Shown: positions 43,710-56,426 of the stretch, piece by piece
How positions within the stretch are numbered: position 1 is the stretch's first letter
Layout: every line of letters starts with the position of its first letter
From: Sophora flavescens
Lineage: Eukaryota > Streptophyta > Magnoliopsida > Fabales > Fabaceae
Direction of reading: 5' to 3'
Assembly (NCBI GenBank): GCA_030762895.1
Contig: CM061065.1
Location: 70,788,200 to 70,852,199, forward strand
Length of the DNA stretch: 64,000 bases
Notes under the pieces: generated by a model
Told to the model about the DNA's origin: nothing
Seen by the model: only the letters and a program-made list of their open reading frames with translations
Databases searched by the model: none
Translations under genes and position numbers: made by a program

Positions 43710-43909
43710 GTAAGCTTTTTGCAAATGGGGTAGATGAAAGCAAATATGGTTACGGCGGCTATGGTGGTCGGGGTTGGGGTTATGGTGGCTATGGCGGCTA
43801 TGGTGGTCCTTGGCGTGGTGGCTATGGCGGCTATGGTGGATGGGGAAGAGGTTATGGATGGGGAAGAAGTTGCGGTCCCTTCGATTGCTACACTAGTGGA
43901 AAATATACA

Positions 43910-46440
43910 TTAGACGGTAAAGGTTTACGTCAGTTAACCAAAAGCTAGACGTTAAAAAGGAGGCGGTGGCAGTTTTGTAAATATCAGACTTCATTAATTC
44001 AATTTTAACGTCAGTTGTTTTAATGACTGACGTTAAAAGTGAACATTTTAACGTCAGTTCGATAAAGAACTGACGTTAGAAGTAAGTCTCTTCACTTTTA
44101 ACGTCAGTCCCTACATCAACAGACGTTAAAGGTTATTTTAATAATTTTTTTATCTAGTATACGATTCCTTCCGCATTGCCTTCCTCAAAGTTTCAGTTTC
44201 ACATGAATTGCTTTGATGTTTTGTGTTTCTGTTTTGAAAACTAAAATATATGTGCGAAGTATAAGTTGAATCAATAACCCAAACCGGATCTCATTCATGA
44301 AGTGTAATACTGATCGATCGATCTGAGAAGATTGAAAGGGTTTAAAATCCTATAAAAAGTTACATTGAAAGGGTTTAAAATCCTAAACATTAAAGCTACA
44401 TCCCATCAGAGAGTTTTATGAAATATGCCAAAGGGAAAACTATATATACTCCGAAAACCTCATAAAACTGGGGGGCATGAGAGAGCTCAAGAGAGAGGCA
44501 AAAACAGGTGCACTAGATCTGTTTCAAGCAAAGGCAGTGGTTCCAGAGACTTCCAAGACGGTCACTTGCTGCCAAAGCTGAGGTTTTGGAACTGTAACCC
44601 CCGAGCACCTGATTAGCCCTGCAGCAGCTGATTCTCCGGAAGGTGATAAGGTGAGCAACTCACATAATGTAATTTACTCAAACTTATCACCCATGTAATG
44701 TAATTTACTCAAACTCAGAAGTTGTTTGACCATTAAGACAAAGACCTTTGAGTCTAGGAATAGGAAGAAAGAGTGATGAAGTTAATCTCCACGGTAGAGC
44801 CATATTGTGAAGCAGAAAATTAAAAGGATGGAACGAAGCTATTTATAGGAGCAGTGGAAGGAAGGAAGCTATTACTAATCTAACTATTCTGATTTTCATG
44901 AAAACTTATCTATAAACTTAATGCTCATTAAGAGGATTGAGTTACAAGGTGCATGGGTAAGTAGCACAGTAGTCAAAGGAATGAATGTTTTTGCAGATAT
45001 CTATACACTTTTAACGTCAGTTGTTTAAAAAAACTGACGTTAAAAGTGTTTTTAAAATAAAAAATCTTTATTGTTAACGTCGTTTTTAAAAAACTGACGT
45101 TAAAATTTTGATTTTTACTTCAGTTAAATAAATAGCTGACGTAAATAATCCTATATATTATAAACGTGCAGAATGAATATTGGAAATAATGTAATTAATA
45201 TACGGGAACTTGGCAGTCATAAATTAAGTTGATGTTAAAAATGAGGTGGTGGCAGTTTGTAAATATTAAATCACTATTTGCGTCAGTTCTATAAATAACT
45301 GACGTAAATAATTATGAAACTCATTTCATTGCTTGTCATGTCCTTGTTGTCCCTCTTAACGCAGATCACTCCATATAGTACTGCAGTTTATTTCTAAACC
45401 TTTTTTTAATTTATACAAGTTTATTTTTAATTTTTATTAATTAGCTTGAATTAGTAAACAAATTCTTGTGCAAATTAAAATAAATAAACACTTAACATAA
45501 AACAAGTTATATGTATAATCAAATCGTATGACATTGAAGCGATTCATAAGTTAAAATTACATGATTAAAAGATAAAAAATTTCTGCAACATAGCCCTAAA
45601 ATATAAAAAAAGTTTCTGCATCAACATCATTTTCTTCTCAGTCCTGTCATCAGAAACTCCAATGGATGCATCACCTCCTCCCTCACTTGAATTCCATGAT
45701 GCAAAGTAAATCCTCAGTCACTAGCAGCGAAAGCAAAGTGAAAGGGATCTTTGCATCTTTCTTCTTCAGTGGAATTCCTTGATGCATCATCTTGAATCCA
45801 CAATCACTTGCTTCCAAAGCAAAGTGAAAGGGATGACGGGGATGAAATAAAGTGAGAGAATCACATTACGTGATTCACCCAACCTTAATATCCATGTAAT
45901 GTGATTTACTCAAACTCAGAAGTTGTTTGACCATTAAGACAAAGATCTTTGAGTCTAGGAATAGGAAGAAAGAGTGATGAAGTTAGTCTCCATGGCAGAG
46001 CCATATGTGAAGCAGAAAAATTAAAAGGATGGAAGGAAGCTATTTATAGGAGCAGTACAAGGTGAATAAGCTATTCTGATTTTCTTGAAAACTTATCTAT
46101 AAACTTAATGCTCATTAAGAGGATTAGGTACAAGGTGAATGGGTAAGTAGCACAGTAGTCAAAGGAATGAATGTTTTTGCAGAAACTAATAAACTTTTAA
46201 CGTCCGTTGTGTAATACAACTGACGTAAGAAGTTGTGAGTGTTTTTAACGTCAGTTTCTTAATACAACTGACGTTAAATATATGACCTTTAACGTCAGTT
46301 GTTACTAAAAACTGACGTAAGAAGTGTGAGTGTTTTTAACGTCAGTTTTTTAAGACAACTGACGTTAAATATATGACCTTTAACGTCAGGTTTTACTAAC
46401 AACTGACGTAAAATGTTGTTTTATTTTAATTATAACGTTT
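43910..46440 (+). repeat. A2 5' subterminal arrays and leader duplication
   Basis: AACTGACGTTAAA / TTTAACGTCAGTT palindromic units at 43925-44130, 45005-45310 and 46190-46420. A larger unit with CTCAGAAGTTGTTTGACCAT and the TTAATGCTCATTAAGAGGAT phrase occurs at about 44690-44960 and 45900-46130. It mirrors A1 (3571-5907 and 13390-14041) in reverse. No gene is seen; the 44425-44616 ORF is short and unsupported. Confidence 0.85.
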
Positions 46441-47280
46441 ACACCCGCGCACCTTCTGCACTTCTCTGTACGTCTCTTTTCATCTCGCTCAACCCTCACT
46501 CTCAACCCTCACTCTCGCTCTCACTCTGCCCTAATCGCGAGCTCATCTCCACCGCAACCACCGTGAGGGCTTCTTCGCCACCACCGTGAGGTACACTCTT
46601 AACCCCTAACTCTGTCTTTCCCGCTCATTCTTTGCAATAACTTGACATCTCTCTTTCCCCTTCCCACGCACTAACTCTCCTTGTCCCTCTGCTCTCAGTA
46701 ACCACATCGAACGTTGGCCACCACTCGAGCTTCCCCCCACCACCACGCGAGTGCCTATTTCTGGTGAGTCTTTAACTAGGGAACATTTTTTTATTTTTGG
46801 TTTTGAGTGCATGCATGTTGCTCTGCTGGTTTGAAACTGTAGTCTCAGTAGTTGAAACTTGAAACTGTGAGTTTGAGTTGTTTGGAATGTCTCTATTTTT
46901 GGTTTTGAGTGTATGTTGAAACTGTAGTCTCAGTAGTTGTAACTTTAAACCGTGAGTTTGAGTTGTTTGGAATGTCTCTATTTTTGGTTTTGAGTGCATG
47001 TTGCTCTGCTGGTTGATCTGTCACGGCCGTGATGCTCATCACGGCTAGGCCGTGATCAGTTCTGCCTATGAGGGTCTGGTTCAGTTGGCACGTTACGGCC
47101 GTGACCAGTGCTTGGCAATCTTCAAAAACTATAGTTTTCAATCTCCCGTATTGTCCTTATATTGGATATATGTTTTGTATATCTATAGGACCTATCTAGT
47201 TATTTTTATTTATACTTCTGTATTTATTTTGAGTTATAACCTATGTTAATAAATATATATTGTTTCTGAACAGGCATACA
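46441..47280 (+). other. A2 transcribed leader with palindromes and the TNP2 deletion junction
   Basis: Pyrimidine-rich leader, three copies of a block around GTAGTCTCAGTAGTTG (about 46840-46990) and the CACGGCC palindromes (47020-47105). At about 47199-47204 the A1-like sequence CTATCTAGTTAT changes from the TNP2 start (ATGGATCG in A1) to TTTTATTTATACTTC, which lies after TNP2 in A1. About 3.2 kb of TNP2 is missing, with TTAT shared at the join. Confidence 0.82.
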
Positions 47281-50268
47281 TATGGATCAGTCGGATAGCC
47301 CACATGCACAGGAGGACACTGTGGGGGCTACGCAGGACCCGATCACGCCTACGCCTGATTCTAGTGTAAGTTTACATGTTATATACTATCTTTAGTCCTT
47401 CTTCTTAATGTAAGTTTATAATGTTACAACCCTCTATTTTATCATTTTTTTTGTCCATACAGACATCACAGGTTCATAGGAAATGGGGTAGAGGAGCCAC
47501 CTCGTTGAAGAAACTAGAGAAGGACAGGCAGAGCAGACAGAAGCTTGAGGTGTCCTTCGATGCTAATCTAAATGCCCAGGGACCCCGTGCTAAAGAATTT
47601 AATAAGTGGGTGTTTCTACAAGCGAAGCAGCACGTAAGCATCAACTACAACCACTGGAATGGCGTTCCACAGAACGTTAAGGATCAGATTTGGGAGGCTA
47701 TCACGGTATTTTACCTTTACATTCGTTTGATTTACATTATTAGATAATTATCCGAGTTATAATCCATCCAGTTGTTATATATGTATCTAATGTGTAGGTA
47801 GCTTGGACTGTGCCAAATGACGAGGATCATAGTCATAAATGTATGAAAATGGCATCAAAGCGTTGGAATGGGTTCAAGCATGATCTTACCGGGTACTATG
47901 TATCTGGGAAGAAGCGGCTTGATAAAATGTTCTCGGATTATCCCTGGATTGATCAGGATACTTGGGATATGTTTGCCAGGAGTCGACAGGATGGAGAATT
48001 TCAGGTTGGTTGATTAAGTTAATTTTGTATGCTTATTATAGATCATTTAACTGTATTTAATTATGTGTTTTTGTTTGAATAGGCTAAGGCAAATAAGGGT
48101 CGGCAGAATCAGGCGAAGAACGCCCACCGCCACACCATGTCTCGGGGTGGGTACCGGACTCGGATCGAGCAGATGATGGCGGATAGGCCGAGGCGAAGCG
48201 GGAAGAGCACTCTGCTAGGATTGAAAAAGGAGAGGTGCCCGAGGGCACACCATCAAGTCCTCCATCGGACATCGACCGCGAGGATGTCCGGTTAGCCGCC
48301 GCATGACAAAGACGAGATCTTTTAAAGTTGATGCCACTCGCGAAGTGGCAGATAAGATTGTAAGTAAATAATTAACTTGATTTCAATTGATATTTGTATA
48401 GATATTTGCAACACTTTTCACTTGCACGTTTTTTCATTTGTTTTCATTGTAGATGGATCTTAAAGCAAAATCCTCCCGGGCGCATTCGTCCCCTTCTCGG
48501 ACGGCAGGACGTCTTGATGACTGCTCTAGGCAAGAAAGACCATCCTGGTCGGGTTCTCGGTGTTCCTGGGAACGTGACCATCAAACAATATTATGGCAAG
48601 TCTGCTTCACGAAAGCGGGTGGTCAATGAAGCATCAATTTTGGTTGACCTTACTCAGCACCTCATGTCCAACCCAGATATTACAACACATCTGATGCAAG
48701 GCTTACTATCCAACCCAGAATTCAAGCAGGCACTTGCCAGAGAGCTTTCCTCCGTCGGTACATCCCAGGACACCATAGGGATTGCCAACCCTTCACATGT
48801 GAGCACAAAAGAGAGTTTTAGTAGGGCACATGTGGAGGACGATGAGTTGGCAGCTAGGGAGCGGGAGTTGGAAGTCCAGCGCCATGAGCTTGAGTTGGAA
48901 ATGAAAAGGCGTGAGCTTGAGTTGGACTCCAAACGACGTGAGCTCGAAATGTTAGCAAAGGTATTTATTCATTATTAATGTCCAAATTAGTCAAATAATT
49001 ACTTGTGTTTTTTTTAATTATCAACAACTTATCTATTTTATTTTTCCTAAACTGAAGGCCAAGTGGACGTCGGTGTCGCTGTCACCTATCACTCGTTTGT
49101 TCTCACTTGGTGAGGATTATGCGTTTGAGATTTTTGTATGTCCATTGGATCACGATGGATGGGTGGCACGCCCAGATCAACAGAGGATATTTTCCTTCGT
49201 TGGTGACGATCTCGGGAACGCCTGCAGAAATAACATCTGGATGAACAGCAATGTCATCAGTCTCTGGTGCACGTAAGTTAATTTTAATTTTATAACTTAT
49301 TTATTTTTGGTATTTTTCCATTTAATAATTTATTTTAATTTCAATATATATATTATGTAATTAACATCCACACCTTTTCATATCTTAGGTATCTCCATCG
49401 TCTTCAGCTTGATAAGGGCGTTGCATCAGTTTATGGTTTCTTAGATCCGAGAATCCTTGTGCCCGAATTCTTTGCTAAAGATGCATTGAGTAAATACTTA
49501 GGGAACTTGTTGGGAGACAATCCGAAAGAATTATATCTGGCTCCCTACTGTATGGAACGCCATTGGCAGTTGTTCGTACTTCACCCGTCTAGGCATACTG
49601 TCATATTCTTCTGCTCTCTCCACCAAGATCCGCCACCGAAGGTGGTGGAAGCTGTAAATAAGTAAGTAATTAATCTTAAATTTAATTTAAGTTTTAATAT
49701 CAGTTGTTTTTAGTTTATTACACACATGATATATGAGTTTGTTAATTGATCGACATGATTATTTGTTTATGATAGCGCACTGAAGGCGACTAGCATAAGT
49801 TGCGCCAATGGGAGAAGTAGGACTTCTAAGGCTAAAGCAAATCCTGTATGGAACATCCTCAAGGTTTGGTAGTTTATTTATCAAATAATTAATATTATAA
49901 TTACTAATTTATATGTATATTCAACTTACGTTGAAATTAATTTTGTTGGTAGTCTCGATTTCAAACTGACGGGTGGTCGTGCGGCTATTATGTGATGCTT
50001 CATATGCTGAACATAGTCTCCGCATCTATTACGGATGGATGGAAGAAGGTAATATTTAAACAACTTGTTAAATTATATATTATAGTTTTGAAGATGACTT
50101 GCATTGATGTTATTGTTATTATTTGAACGTGTCTAGGCATTTATTGACCAATCACCTATTGAAGAAGAAGAGTTAAGAGACATGAGGGTGCGCTTCGCTG
50201 AATTCTTCTTCAAGTATGCGGCTGAAAAAGGAATTGACAACATACCTCCGCACTACTTAGATGAATAG
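47281..50268 (+). pseudogene. CACTA A-family second protein: plant transposase plus Ulp1-like domain, spliced, damaged
   Basis: ATG at 47281 (MDQSDSPHAQED). Exons follow in order: KWGRGATSLKKLEKD; NHWNGVPQNVKDQIWEAI; KRWNGFKHDL; then a basic block (48083-48360) with shifts near 48180 and 48300; GRQDVLMTALGKKDHPGRV (about 48505); a long coiled coil of ELEVQRHELELEMKRRELEL type (48855-48960); and a Ulp1-like end with HW (49561), FFCSLHQDPP, and QTDGWSCGYYVM (Cys at 49980), closing HYLDE then TAG at 50268. The first part matches the Ptta/En-Spm plant transposase family. His, Gln and Cys of the peptidase triad are present, but the usual Asp of LDP is replaced by CSL. It probably binds the element's subterminal repeats. 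Confidence 0.85.
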
Positions 50269-50856
50269 TTTTTTTGTTAGACTTTAGAAACTAATTAATA
50301 ACATGTATATATATATCCTTAGATAGTTTTGTTTTTTAAACATTGGAACTAAAATTTATTTATATATATACATGGGTTTTGGGTTTAAGTCCCCCCATTG
50401 TTCAATTTTCCTTTGCAATTCTGTAATGTATGTGATATTCTGTGTTACTGGGACTGAATGCAGGGATAGCTGAGGGGAGTGATATTTTAAAACTGAATTT
50501 AAAAAAAAAACCCTATTAACGTCAGTTGTTTATTACAACTGACGTTAAAATTATACCTTTAACGTCAGTTCTTTATAACAACTGACGTTAGTTTTAACAA
50601 AATCAACGTCCGTTGTCTTAAAGAACTGACGTTAATAGTTTTATGTTTAACGTCGATTGTTTAAAAAACGGCGTTAATTTTTACAAAATTAACGTCAGTT
50701 TTGTTAAAGAACTGACGTTAATAGTTTTATATTTAACGTCAGTTCTCAACTGACGTTAAAATATTAATTATTAACGTCAACTGTATTTACGTCAGTCAGT
50801 ATTCTGATGTAAAAAATCAATTTTAACTGATGTAAAAAGCACTTACTGCACTAGTG
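50269..50856 (+). repeat. A2 3' flank and subterminal array
   Basis: After the ORF comes a short flank (its 50396-50455 part is the same as A1 bases 50-1), then TTAACGTCAGTTNTNTAA and AACTGACGTTAA units from 50515 to 50830, then the terminus. Confidence 0.85.
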
Positions 50857-51042
50857 CTACTATCCTCGTAAACATGTTGAGACTAGTACCGATGCAAAAT
50901 CTCACAACTAAGAAGGAAATATGCTAAAGCCTAAATATAGGGCTCTTGTAATCGTTATAAATAAAACTTCATGAGAAGTGAAGTTGTAATAAATAAAATC
51001 TTTGGTTTCTCTTATTTATATAATTGAATGCTAGCTTTGATT

Positions 51043-52826
51043 CGTTACTAAAATTTTTGAAATCAGAGACAGACATATTTTGTAGCCATAGAGGAAAAAT
51101 CTTTTGCTCAAATAATGAGTGACAAAATTAGCGACGAGATAAAATCTGTCGAAAAAAGTGGCGTCGTATAATACAGTCACATAATTTATGTGTCGCCATT
51201 GTCAACGACAACAAAAAAAACCGTCTCTAACAATAAAAAATTCGTTGCTAAAAATATTTAAAGACTTACTTAAATTTTGTATTTCCGTTGTTGTTTATGA
51301 CGGATTGGGACCCGTCAATGTTTATGACGAATTATGATCTGTTGATGTTTTTGATGGATTGGGATTCATCGCTGTTAACGATGGATTGGGATTCGTCACT
51401 GTTTATGACGAATGGGGATCCATCACTGTTTACGACGGACTAGAATTCATCGCTGTTTACGATGAAAATGCATTCATCACTGAATGCGACAAGAATATGT
51501 CGTCGCTACATGCAACAAATTTAATTATTCGTCGTAATTAACGACACATATTGGATTCTAGCGACGAATTTAACAACTAAAATAGGTTTTCAAGTAGTAA
51601 TTGAGTAATTAATAAATTAATTTAAATTTACACTTCAACGAAGGTATTAGCGATGAAGAGTTTTCGTTGTTAAAGAATTCATCGCTAATTTTGTCGCTAT
51701 TTATTAGCGATGGAATTAGGGACACATTTTTCAGTTGTTGGTTTTGAATTATAATATTAACGATGGATTTAATGACAAATATTTAGTAATGTCCGATCTC
51801 TGTCGTTAAGTTTGTGGATAAATTCAAATCAAAACATCAGCGACGGATTATGCTACGAGATATTCAACGCCAGCATATTCCATCACTAAATGAGTCACTA
51901 AATAGAAAATAGTTAGACAATGTAAATCAAAACACAATTCGTCATAGTCTGTGACATATATGTTTCCGTCGCTTTTATTTTTTTGATAAGCAAACTATAT
52001 TAAAAAGAGTACTTGGGGTACCCTAACCCGTTTACAAATAAACTAGGATTACAAAGAGAAAATGTTAGATCACAACCAAATGAAATAAGAATTCAATCTG
52101 GTTGACCAGCTAACTAACCCTCTAATATAGATCCATACCCAGAGAAAGAAAAGAAAACAAAACAAAATTTGTTGTACATATAAACTAAAGAAACACCAAA
52201 CTGCACCATCATCAAGCCCCTGAAAACCGTAGGCCACAAAACAGACATTGAAGAACGCCACTTGAAAAGGACACCGAAGAGAACATGAGCAAAAACAAAA
52301 TCATCATTGTCCAACCCAAACAAGTACCAAAGACCACACAAAAAAACCACATAGTATGTCGCCCTAAGAAAAGGATCAAGACAGGAATATAGCTAAGAGT
52401 TACGAAAAAATAAACCACCCTGTTCAAGCCTTATAGGCTACAAGCAACAAAGAAGAGCTTCAAATCCATGCCAAGAAAAGCCGAAGACGACCACAAAACC
52501 ACATACAATAATTCCCCAATAAAAAGTCACAATATCAATCCTTGAAAACTAAAAGTAGAGGAGAAGAGCTCCAATTCTTGTTTACCAACATCCTGAGAGC
52601 ATATCATAAGCCAGAAGCAAGTTTATTTCCAACCGAAAAAACCATCTCATAAAGAAAACAACCACCACCATGAAACCCAACCCAAGCTAACAGCAACCAG
52701 CTTTAAGAAATCCGCCCAAGAATGGACCAAAATCTAATCGAGGAAGCAGAATTTTGAAAGAACCACAAAAACAACACTCCGAAACCTTTTTAGTTTCCGT
52801 TGCTAATTTTAACATTTTTAGTAGTG
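51043..52826 (+). mobile_element. Non-autonomous CACTA-like element, copy B
   Basis: Same element as 14267-16065. Its left end has decayed to CGTTACTAAAATTTTTG; the right end AACATTTTTAGTAGTG is intact. The 51359-51541 ORF comes from GATTGGGATTCATCG-type repeats. Confidence 0.72.
51974..52792 (-). mobile_element. Non-LTR retroposon, copy B
   Basis: Same as 15194-16031, with the flanking duplication GTTTCCGTCGCT (51962-51973) and GTTTCCGTTGCT (52793-52804). Presence in both blocks dates the insertion before the duplication. Confidence 0.7.
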
Positions 52827-53061
52827 CTTTAAATCGATGAAAGAGAATTTGAATTCTGAAGTAGTGTAAAGTTGACCTCAAAAGTCAACAATATCCGTTT
52901 TCGGCAAGCAAGTTTTCTTTTTCACATGGAATAGGCCTTTTGAGAAAATTGCACTCTTTTCCTTTTATCGTCATTTTAAGGGTATTTTTGCAATTTTATT
53001 ATGTAAGGGCCTTTTTGGTATTTCTGTTTTGTTATTTCTGCATTTGGTTTTTGTTTGTTGT

Positions 53062-53170
<109 letters not shown>

Positions 53171-53264
53171 CCCTCATGTGAGGAGATTTTATTTCAACAA
53201 AATTTAAGAGTTTTCTCAATTTCGTGGCGTCAACCTCTTGATTATTCATTTCAATCAAAGGTTT

Positions 53265-53775
53265 TTTTTTCTCTTTTATTTTGATAATCAAAAAGTATAT
53301 TGATGAGAGTACAAGGGGTACTCTAACCCACATACAAAAGGACATCAAAGGTTATGGGCTTTATGTAAATTAAATACTGATTATAAGAGTTCAGTATTTG
53401 TTTTACAATTGCCTACTCCAATTGGAAATACTATACACAATGACCTTTAAAAGGCTGAATTTGTTACATGATTCATTCCCAAACAAGCAATAAAAGTTCC
53501 CAAACACACCCAATTTCGGGTCTTCCAATACGGTCCAGCATGAAGATTCTGACAGGCTTGCAGGGATCAACGCATTTAACATAAAATTTCCATCATTCAA
53601 TGGTATTAATGCACCAATTGAATTAGAATCATAGGATGGAATATTTCCAAAATTACACCTGCCGAACTGATGCTTTTCTCCCTAGCACAGTATCATCCGT
53701 AAACAAAAAAATGAGGACTATCGCAGTACATGAGTCCTTAGTAACCAGACTTTCGACACTTGACTTCATGCATTC
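53265..53775 (-). other. Retroposed gene-like fragment, copy B
   Basis: Counterpart of 16418-16929: T-rich tail then AATCAAAAAGTATATTGATG, and the minus-strand frame 53600-53403 with CWTVLEDPKLGVFGNFYCLF. The upstream part of the frame is broken by indels. Still unidentified. Confidence 0.5.
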
Positions 53776-56250
53776 TATAACACCCTGTTTTCCGTTTAAG
53801 TGCTTTTTATGTGTGCCTTGTTTGTTAGGAAGGTTTAGAATGGGCTAGGTGAGGTTTTTAAGTTAAAAATCCCTTCCTGATGCATGAGCACACCCGTACT
53901 GATGTGAGCACGCCCGTGCTCAGCAGTTAGACGCGCCTCATTGACGCTAAGTTGAGCACACCCGTGCTCAACAGTAAGAACGACCGTGCTCGAGTCTCAG
54001 TGGCTATAAATAGGAACAGTGCGCGAGGGTTTTTATGTGCAACCCTTGTTTTGGTTTCTCTGCCTCCAAAACAACAGAAACCTCTCTTCCTCTTTCTAAC
54101 CCTTGAACCCTTCTCAGTTCTAGGAATCCTTGCGGCGTTTGGGAGAGGAACGCGCACGTTAGTGTCTTATAAGGTAATGGTCTTCCCCTCTTCTATTTGT
54201 TTTTCTGTTACATGAATTGGAAACTAATGGGTTCACCCTGTTTGTGTTGACCAAGGCTTGGGATCGTTCTTCGAGCAGTTCGAGGGAACCGGTTTAGGAG
54301 CGTCGTCAGTTTAACGGGAATTCTTCATACTAGGTATGGGGAGAAGGAATAGTATAAGTATGTAGGCATGGGGGTAACGTAAGACGAAGGGTTCCCATAA
54401 ACCTTACTTTATGTTTGATAACCTGTTGTATGCCTATATGCATGTTGCTATATGATGTTTATCTGTTTGCAATGTTAATGATTGGCATGACTGTTGTTAT
54501 TGATTTAATGTTATTATGAACATGTTTATGTGATGATGCCATGATTAAAGTGTTCTATCATAATTGTGATATGTGATGTATTGGTTGTTGTTGGTGTTAT
54601 GAACGCGTGACGTAAATGCCATAGAATTGTTAAACAATATTAAGGGAGGTTGTTCCCTTTTGGTCATAAGGCTGAATCGTAGTAATGAGAGGTGAGGTTA
54701 TTGTTGATGGTTTTTTCTAGACCTTAGGGATTGATCTTGAGTGATTAGGGGCAATTAATGGAATGAGACTAAAGGACTAATTCCCCTTTAATTCGTAAGA
54801 CATGAACATTAATTTAATATTAACGAAAGTGATGAGTTATGGATTAGAAAGACCTTAGGATTGAATCTGAGAATGTCCCAAACAAGTGGCAATAGGGTCT
54901 GTGACCCTTTTGCCCAGAACAATAGGGCACACAATTGAGCACACCCATGCTCGATAGGGAACACGCCCGTGCTCCCATTTAAACCCAGAACTGGGCGCGC
55001 TGCTAGAGCACGCCCGTGCTCAACAGTTAGCACAACCGTGCTGAAGCGTGAGCACGCCCGTGCTCACCTGTGCAGAATATAAACCAGAATAGTGCAAAAG
55101 CAGGGGTTTCACCCCAAATGCTCTAAAAGACTTGATAAAATACCAACAAAACATGAAGACCAAAGATAAGACTACTGTACCTTAGTAGCCTAGTGGCCAA
55201 GGGGGGTCTTGATGCATGATGGTCAAGGTGGTAATCTTTAGTGCTTAATGGCTAGAGTGTTAATGATGATACAGTACCTTGGTAGCCTAGTTGCCAAGGG
55301 GACCTTTATGCTTGATGGCCAAGGTGGTAATCTCTAGTACAAAACCACTATAGTGTTTAATTAACGAATACGAAACGATAACGATAATCGTCGATACCCG
55401 AGGTGTTGATGGTGTTGGAACTTGAGTAGCCTAGGGGCCCAAGAAGAGGTGGTGATTGTGCTTGTGTGTTTTGTTGAGCATGCATTCACGCATCGGAGAT
55501 GTTAGTGGAGGATGTTCAACATAGGGGAGGTTGTCCGTGAGTAAGACGATCTGGCCATCCGTGGGACCTGGTACACCCGCGGTGGCACATCCGTGAGTGA
55601 GGTGCATCGGCTGTCCTAGGGGTCCAACCAAGGTAAGTTGGATTGCCCCGACGTTGGTGCTTATTGGCCAATGTGGAAATGTAACCCCGAAGTTGACTTC
55701 CTTAGATAGATGGATCCAAGTGCATAACAGAGTAGTGGAGCAGAGTTGCATTGCATAGCATACACATTTATATTATTATGTTTATGAGTTATACTGTTGT
55801 TTTCTATAACATGATTGTTTGATGTATGTGTGTCTTGATAACTGCTTCCTTGCCAATATATTCATATTCATGTTTCTTACTCCCTAGCTCTATGTTTCTT
55901 TTTTTGGCATGTATCTTCTATGCAGAGGACGGCGAGCAGCCTGTTGAGGAGTGACTCTAAGGAGCCGCGACTCTTTAGTTAGGATTTCCAGTTTTCAGTA
56001 GTTAGTTAGTTGTTCAGTTGTATCCGAGGTTGTTTTCTGGATTGGTTATACCAGCTCTGTAACATGACATCGGGGTTGGGTTTTCTTTATGTTAAGTTAT
56101 GTTTTATTTTCCGCGTTTGAGACTTGACACAATGTGGTGTTCTCCACCCGTTGTTAATTTGGTTTTAGTTTTTACTAAATGATGCATGTTTATTTTATTT
56201 ATGTTATCTTTTAAATGCCTTTAAATGTATGCAGGGTGGAGGGTGTCACA
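53776..56250 (+). repeat. Ty3 5' LTR, copy B (2475 bp)
   Basis: Starts TATAACACCCTGTTTTCC (TG decayed to TA) and ends GGAGGGTGTCACA. It carries fewer and more damaged GAGCACG palindromes than copy A (about 53885-54000 and 54935-55070). Confidence 0.9.
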
Positions 56251-56255
56251 TTTAG

Positions 56256-56266
56256 TGGTATTAGAG
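56256..56266 (+). promoter_or_regulatory. Primer binding site, Ty3 copy B (one mismatch)
   Basis: TGGTATTAGAG, with T for C relative to TGGTATCAGAG. Confidence 0.85.
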
Positions 56267-56426
56267 CAGTTCGGCCTTGTCTGGACGTGGTATGAGTCTG
56301 TTGTGTGCTCCTGTTTGAATTGTCTATACTTGTTATAGACAATGATGCTTTGTGTTAGAAGCGGTAGCTTTTCCTGCTTTAAGTTCCCTGTGTTTAACAA
56401 GTTGTCTTGGCCGTTTACAAGAACTT

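Larger units (their letters stand above)
43891..50856 (+). mobile_element. CACTA element A2, complete
   Basis: Ends are CACTAGTGGAAAATATACAT at 43891 and, inverted from 50856, CACTAGTGCAGTAAGTGCTT. Target duplication CTA at 43888-43890 and 50857-50859. The GRP paralogue at 14081-14083 shows the empty site with one CTA, which confirms the borders. 6966 bp long. It has the A-family leader and subterminal repeats and a spliced Ulp1-type ORF but no TNP2: the leader jumps at about 47200 straight to the intron before the second ORF. Confidence 0.97.
38289..50911 (+). pseudogene. Secreted glycine-rich protein gene, copy B, split by two transposons
   Basis: Host pieces: 38289-38356, 43335-43375 (exon 1), 43710-43890 and 50860-50911 (exon 2), with an intron at 43376-43709. 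Spliced, it would give about 110 residues: a hydrophobic signal peptide (ASKALLIMVMYLATALLICA), an acidic stretch (KDFDENFDEVDG), tandem GYGGYGG-type repeats with Trp and Arg, then a two-Cys tail (CGPF(S/D)CYYPRKHVET) and TAA at 50909. This fits the plant GRP/CORA-like family of secreted, probably cell-wall, proteins. The Ty1 element (TSD GAGGT) sits in the signal-peptide codons and CACTA A2 (TSD CTA) in the last exon. The first codon reads ACG where ATG is expected; an in-frame ATG follows at 38313. Confidence 0.88.

Noticed and set aside
43640..43948. GRP ORF with a start at 43640
   Set aside because: Its first 23 codons are intron (a leucine run from TTATTATTG), and its end runs into CACTA sequence; the spliced model is better.
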